DNA of 64,000 bases from positions 248,001 through 312,000 of the forward strand of contig CAVQWS010000027.1 of assembly GCA_963717725.1 (NCBI GenBank). Reading direction: 5' to 3'. This DNA is from AC-32 sp963717725 (GTDB lineage Bacteria; Actinomycetota; Thermoleophilia; Gaiellales; Gaiellaceae). The position numbers were made by a program, and so were the translations under genes. This document shows, piece after piece, positions 61,997 to 64,000 of the stretch; the stretch's first letter is position 1; the number at the start of each line of letters is the position of its first letter. The notes beneath the pieces are model-generated. The model ran no database searches, had not been told where the DNA came from, and was given only the letters and a program-made list of their open reading frames with translations.

Positions 61997-63213
61997 TGAC
62001 CGGACTTGCCGTGCTCGCCGGTTGGGCCGCTAGGGCCTCGGTTGCCGTGTGCGCCGGTGGGGCCCTTGTTGACCGGCGGAGGCTTCTTCACGTGCGGCGG
62101 GGGTTTCTTCACGTGGGGAGGCTTCTTGACGTGCGTCGGCTTTAGGTCGTGGCCGCGTACGCGCGAGGGCGGGAGCACGCTGACCTCCTTGGGCTTGGGC
62201 TTCGCGTGCCCGAGCGCCAGGCCGCGGGCGACCTGCCGGCGCAGTTCGATGCGCGCCTTCACCGCCGGCCGACGGAACGGCTTGTCGTCGCGCGCCGGCT
62301 CCCGGACAGCCAGGATCACCGCAGCTGCGCCGGGGGGCGGATTCGTGGGCACGCGATGGGTCGTCGCTGCCACCGGGATCGCCGCGGCTCGATGGTGGAA
62401 CGGAGGATGCTTGACTCCCTCGTAACTGACTCCCGTCGCGATCACGGCACCCCCGGCGAGGAGCGCTGCCTTGATCGCGACACCACCGCCGACCGTCGCC
62501 CCACTCCCGCCGAATAGACCGGCAAGCGACGAGGGCAGCGGGATCGCAGCCAGGGCCTTGAGCGCGCCGCGCTGGGCTCGCTGGCTGCGGGCGAAGGAGG
62601 CACACTCCTCGCACTCGCGCAGGTGCGCGCGCAGCGCGCCCTTCTCCTTGCGCGGCAGCCGCCCGTCGAGCTGGCGGGAGATCGCGAACTCGGCCTCGTG
62701 GCACGTGATCCCTTCCTCGAGCTGCTCGCGCAGCGCGCGGCGGGCGCGGAAGATCAGCGTCTCGACCGCGCTCAGGGTCACGCCGAGGATCTCGGCGATC
62801 TCCTGGTAGCTGCGACCCTCGAGCTCGCGCATCACGAGCGCCGAGCGCTGGTTGAAGGAGAGATGGCCGAGCGCGCGGCGGATGTCCTCGGCGCTGAGCG
62901 CGTCCTCCTCAACGATGGTCTCGGCGAGCTCGTCCTCGTAGACGACCTCGGTCGGCCGGCGCTGCGACTGCCGGAAACGCTGTCGGCAGACGTTGTGCGC
63001 GATCGCGATCAGCCAGTTCTCCGGGGAGCGCGGGCGCTCGCCCTTCTCCATCGCGCGATAGGCGTTCAGGAAGGTCGTCTGCGTGACGTCCTCGGCATCG
63101 GCCTGGTTGCGCAGGACGACGAGCGCGTAGCGGTAGACATCGCCCGCGTGCTTGCGGTAGAGCCGCTCAAACGAGCGGTCCGCGCCAAGATGCCTAGCGA
63201 GAACGGGTGCCAT
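61993..63213 (-). CDS. ECF sigma factor fused to zinc-finger anti-sigma domain, membrane helix and repeat tail
   Basis: The protein has 406 residues. Sigma region 2 lies at about 15-80 (VYRYALVVLRNQADAEDVTQTTFLNAY), region 4 at about 112-162 (YQEIAEILGVTLSAVETLIFRARRAL), a ZAS-type zinc motif at C171, H197, C201 and C204 (H-x3-C-x2-C in AHLRECEECA), and a hydrophobic segment at about 244-262. A 140-residue basic Pro-rich tail follows (repeats of PPHVKK), ending in eight Gly-X-Y triplets (GPTGAHGNRGPSGPTGEHG). It thus combines sigma, its own inhibitor and a probable surface tail. The stop lies inside the structured repeat. A paralog is encoded next to it. Confidence 0.85.
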   Translation of the reverse strand: MAPVLARHLGADRSFERLYRKHAGDVYRYALVVLRNQADAEDVTQTTFLNAYRAMEKGERPRSPENWLIAIAHNVCRQRFRQSQRRPTEVVYEDELAETIVEEDALSAEDIRRALGHLSFNQRSALVMRELEGRSYQEIAEILGVTLSAVETLIFRARRALREQLEEGITCHEAEFAISRQLDGRLPRKEKGALRAHLRECEECASFARSQRAQRGALKALAAIPLPSSLAGLFGGSGATVGGGVAIKAALLAGGAVIATGVSYEGVKHPPFHHRAAAIPVAATTHRVPTNPPPGAAAVILAVREPARDDKPFRRPAVKARIELRRQVARGLALGHAKPKPKEVSVLPPSRVRGHDLKPTHVKKPPHVKKPPPHVKKPPPVNKGPTGAHGNRGPSGPTGEHGKSGH

Positions 63214-63260
63214 TACCTAAAAGATGCCGCAAATCCGCGGATCTTGCATCCCGCCAAAGG

Positions 63261-64000
63261 TTATTTGAGCGGCGGCAGCGGCGGCAGGGGTGGCAGCGGC
63301 GGGATCGGCACGGTGACCGGAGGAAGCTGCGGAAGCGGCGGCACCGGCGGCACCGGCGGAACGGCGACCGGAGGCGGCGGGAGCTTCGGCGTCGGCAACA
63401 CCACCGGCGGCGGGGCGACCGGCACCGCGGGCTGGCTCGCTGGCGCGGTCTGCTGCTCCGGTGCTGGGAGCGATCCTGACGGGCCGCCGCTCGGGCGCGA
63501 AACGGCGCTCGTGCGCGCGGCGATGACGTGTCGCTTCGCGGGATGGCTCGTCCGCGCGGGGAACGCTTGCGCAGGCGCCGACGAGGCAGCGCGGTGCGGC
63601 TTCGACGCAGGCTTCGGCGCGACTGCGGCCGGACGCAGCGCTGCTTGCGGCGTGGTCATCGCCTGGACGCTCTTGAAACCGACGCCCACGGTCGCCGCGC
63701 CGAGGGCCACGACCGCGGCGGCCTTGAGCATGAGATCGGCGCCGACGGCCGCGCTGCCGGCGACAACGGCTCCTCCCCCGCCTCCGATGAAGGACGCGAG
63801 CGAGCCGGGCAGCGGCACGGTCGTGAGCACGCCGAGCGAACGGCGGCGGACCTGCAGGTTGCGGCGGGCGCGGAAGAGCAGCGCCTCGACGGCGCTCACC
63901 GAGAGGTCGAGCACGCCCGCGATCTCCTGGTAGCTGCGACCCTCGAGCTCGCGCATCACGATCGCCGCCCGCTGGTTGAACGAGAGCGCGGCGAGCGCGG
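63261..64000 (-). CDS. Second sigma-factor/membrane fusion paralog, N-terminus outside window
   Basis: The visible part has 246 codons on the minus strand, continuing past the right edge. Region 4 (FNQRAAIVMRELEGRSYQEIAGVLDLSVSAVEALLFRARRNL) is near-identical to the adjacent paralog, but the zinc-finger part is missing: region 4 is followed directly by VPLPGSLASFIGGG, a hydrophobic helix (LKAAAVVALGAATVGVGF) and a Pro/Ala tail ending in many PPLP/PPV repeats. The order sigma region 4, membrane helix, Pro-rich tail is conserved. The N-terminal region 2 lies beyond the window. Confidence 0.85.
   Translation of the reverse strand, partial: ALAALSFNQRAAIVMRELEGRSYQEIAGVLDLSVSAVEALLFRARRNLQVRRRSLGVLTTVPLPGSLASFIGGGGGAVVAGSAAVGADLMLKAAAVVALGAATVGVGFKSVQAMTTPQAALRPAAVAPKPASKPHRAASSAPAQAFPARTSHPAKRHVIAARTSAVSRPSGGPSGSLPAPEQQTAPASQPAVPVAPPPVVLPTPKLPPPPVAVPPVPPVPPLPQLPPVTVPIPPLPPLPPLPPLK

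Overview
The window is a gene-dense, very GC-rich chromosomal segment of an actinobacterium, most likely class Thermoleophilia (Gaiellales or Solirubrobacterales-like). The evidence is the GC bias, many GTG starts, stop/start overlaps of four bases between neighbouring genes, a DAHP-synthase/tyrA/aroA/cmk/der/gpsA string, an actinobacterial VLRF1-type peptidyl-tRNA hydrolase, and ECF sigma factors fused to anti-sigma zinc fingers. The lineage is inferred from gene content; no rRNA is present. I saw no tRNA, rRNA, CRISPR array, transposase or phage gene.

Region by region. 1-2.3 kb (+) is a redox operon: apbE (cut by the left edge), a heme membrane reductase, a three-cysteine ferredoxin and its FAD reductase. 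2.3-14.6 kb (-) is one long housekeeping run read as priA, def, fmt, rsmB, rpe, ribD, ribE, ribBA, ribH, rpmB, asp23-like, fakA, a lone receiver domain and degV. It joins translation start and maturation, riboflavin synthesis and a fatty-acid-kinase module. At 14.6-16.2 kb a ZIP metal transporter and a DtxR-type regulator diverge around a perfect palindrome. 16.2-25.5 kb (-) reads DAHP synthase, tyrA, aroA, cmk, der, gpsA, a DUF3352-like lipoprotein and metK. 25.5-31.8 kb holds trpS, two divergent secreted phosphoesterases and an RsuA-type pseudouridine synthase. 31.4-37.2 kb holds small proteins, scpA/scpB, lgt, an ECF sigma/anti-sigma pair, and then dnaE to 40.6 kb.

40.6-49.8 kb is a carbohydrate locus: GH4 glycosidase, BadF-type sugar kinase and an Opp-type ABC importer (one permease fused to one ATPase), with a divergent ROK-family regulator. 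49.9-52.4 kb has a divergent NRAMP-family transporter with two PRC-barrel-like proteins and a lipoprotein. 52.4-61.8 kb has typA, VOC and ABM proteins, an MFS transporter carrying a cyclic-nucleotide-binding domain, acVLRF1, a DMT transporter, a 37-residue lysine-rich protein, an apparently non-coding stretch with a strong minus-strand terminator, an aminotransferase and a second cyclic-nucleotide-binding protein. 61.8-64 kb has a 167-base nested inverted-repeat element and two tandem sigma-factor paralogs with membrane and extracytoplasmic tails; the second is cut by the right edge.

Two cross-cutting observations. First, seven single-base frame breaks, all of the same polarity (+1), lie between 18.2 and 31.2 kb in otherwise well-conserved genes, including der and aroA. 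This looks like a sequence-quality problem rather than gene decay. Second, rsmB and priA both lack any ATG, GTG or TTG at the point where their conserved N-termini begin and appear to start at CTG. The best candidates for something undescribed are the structured element at 61830-61996, the minus-strand transcript ending at about 58426, and the sigma/anti-sigma/collagen-like fusion.
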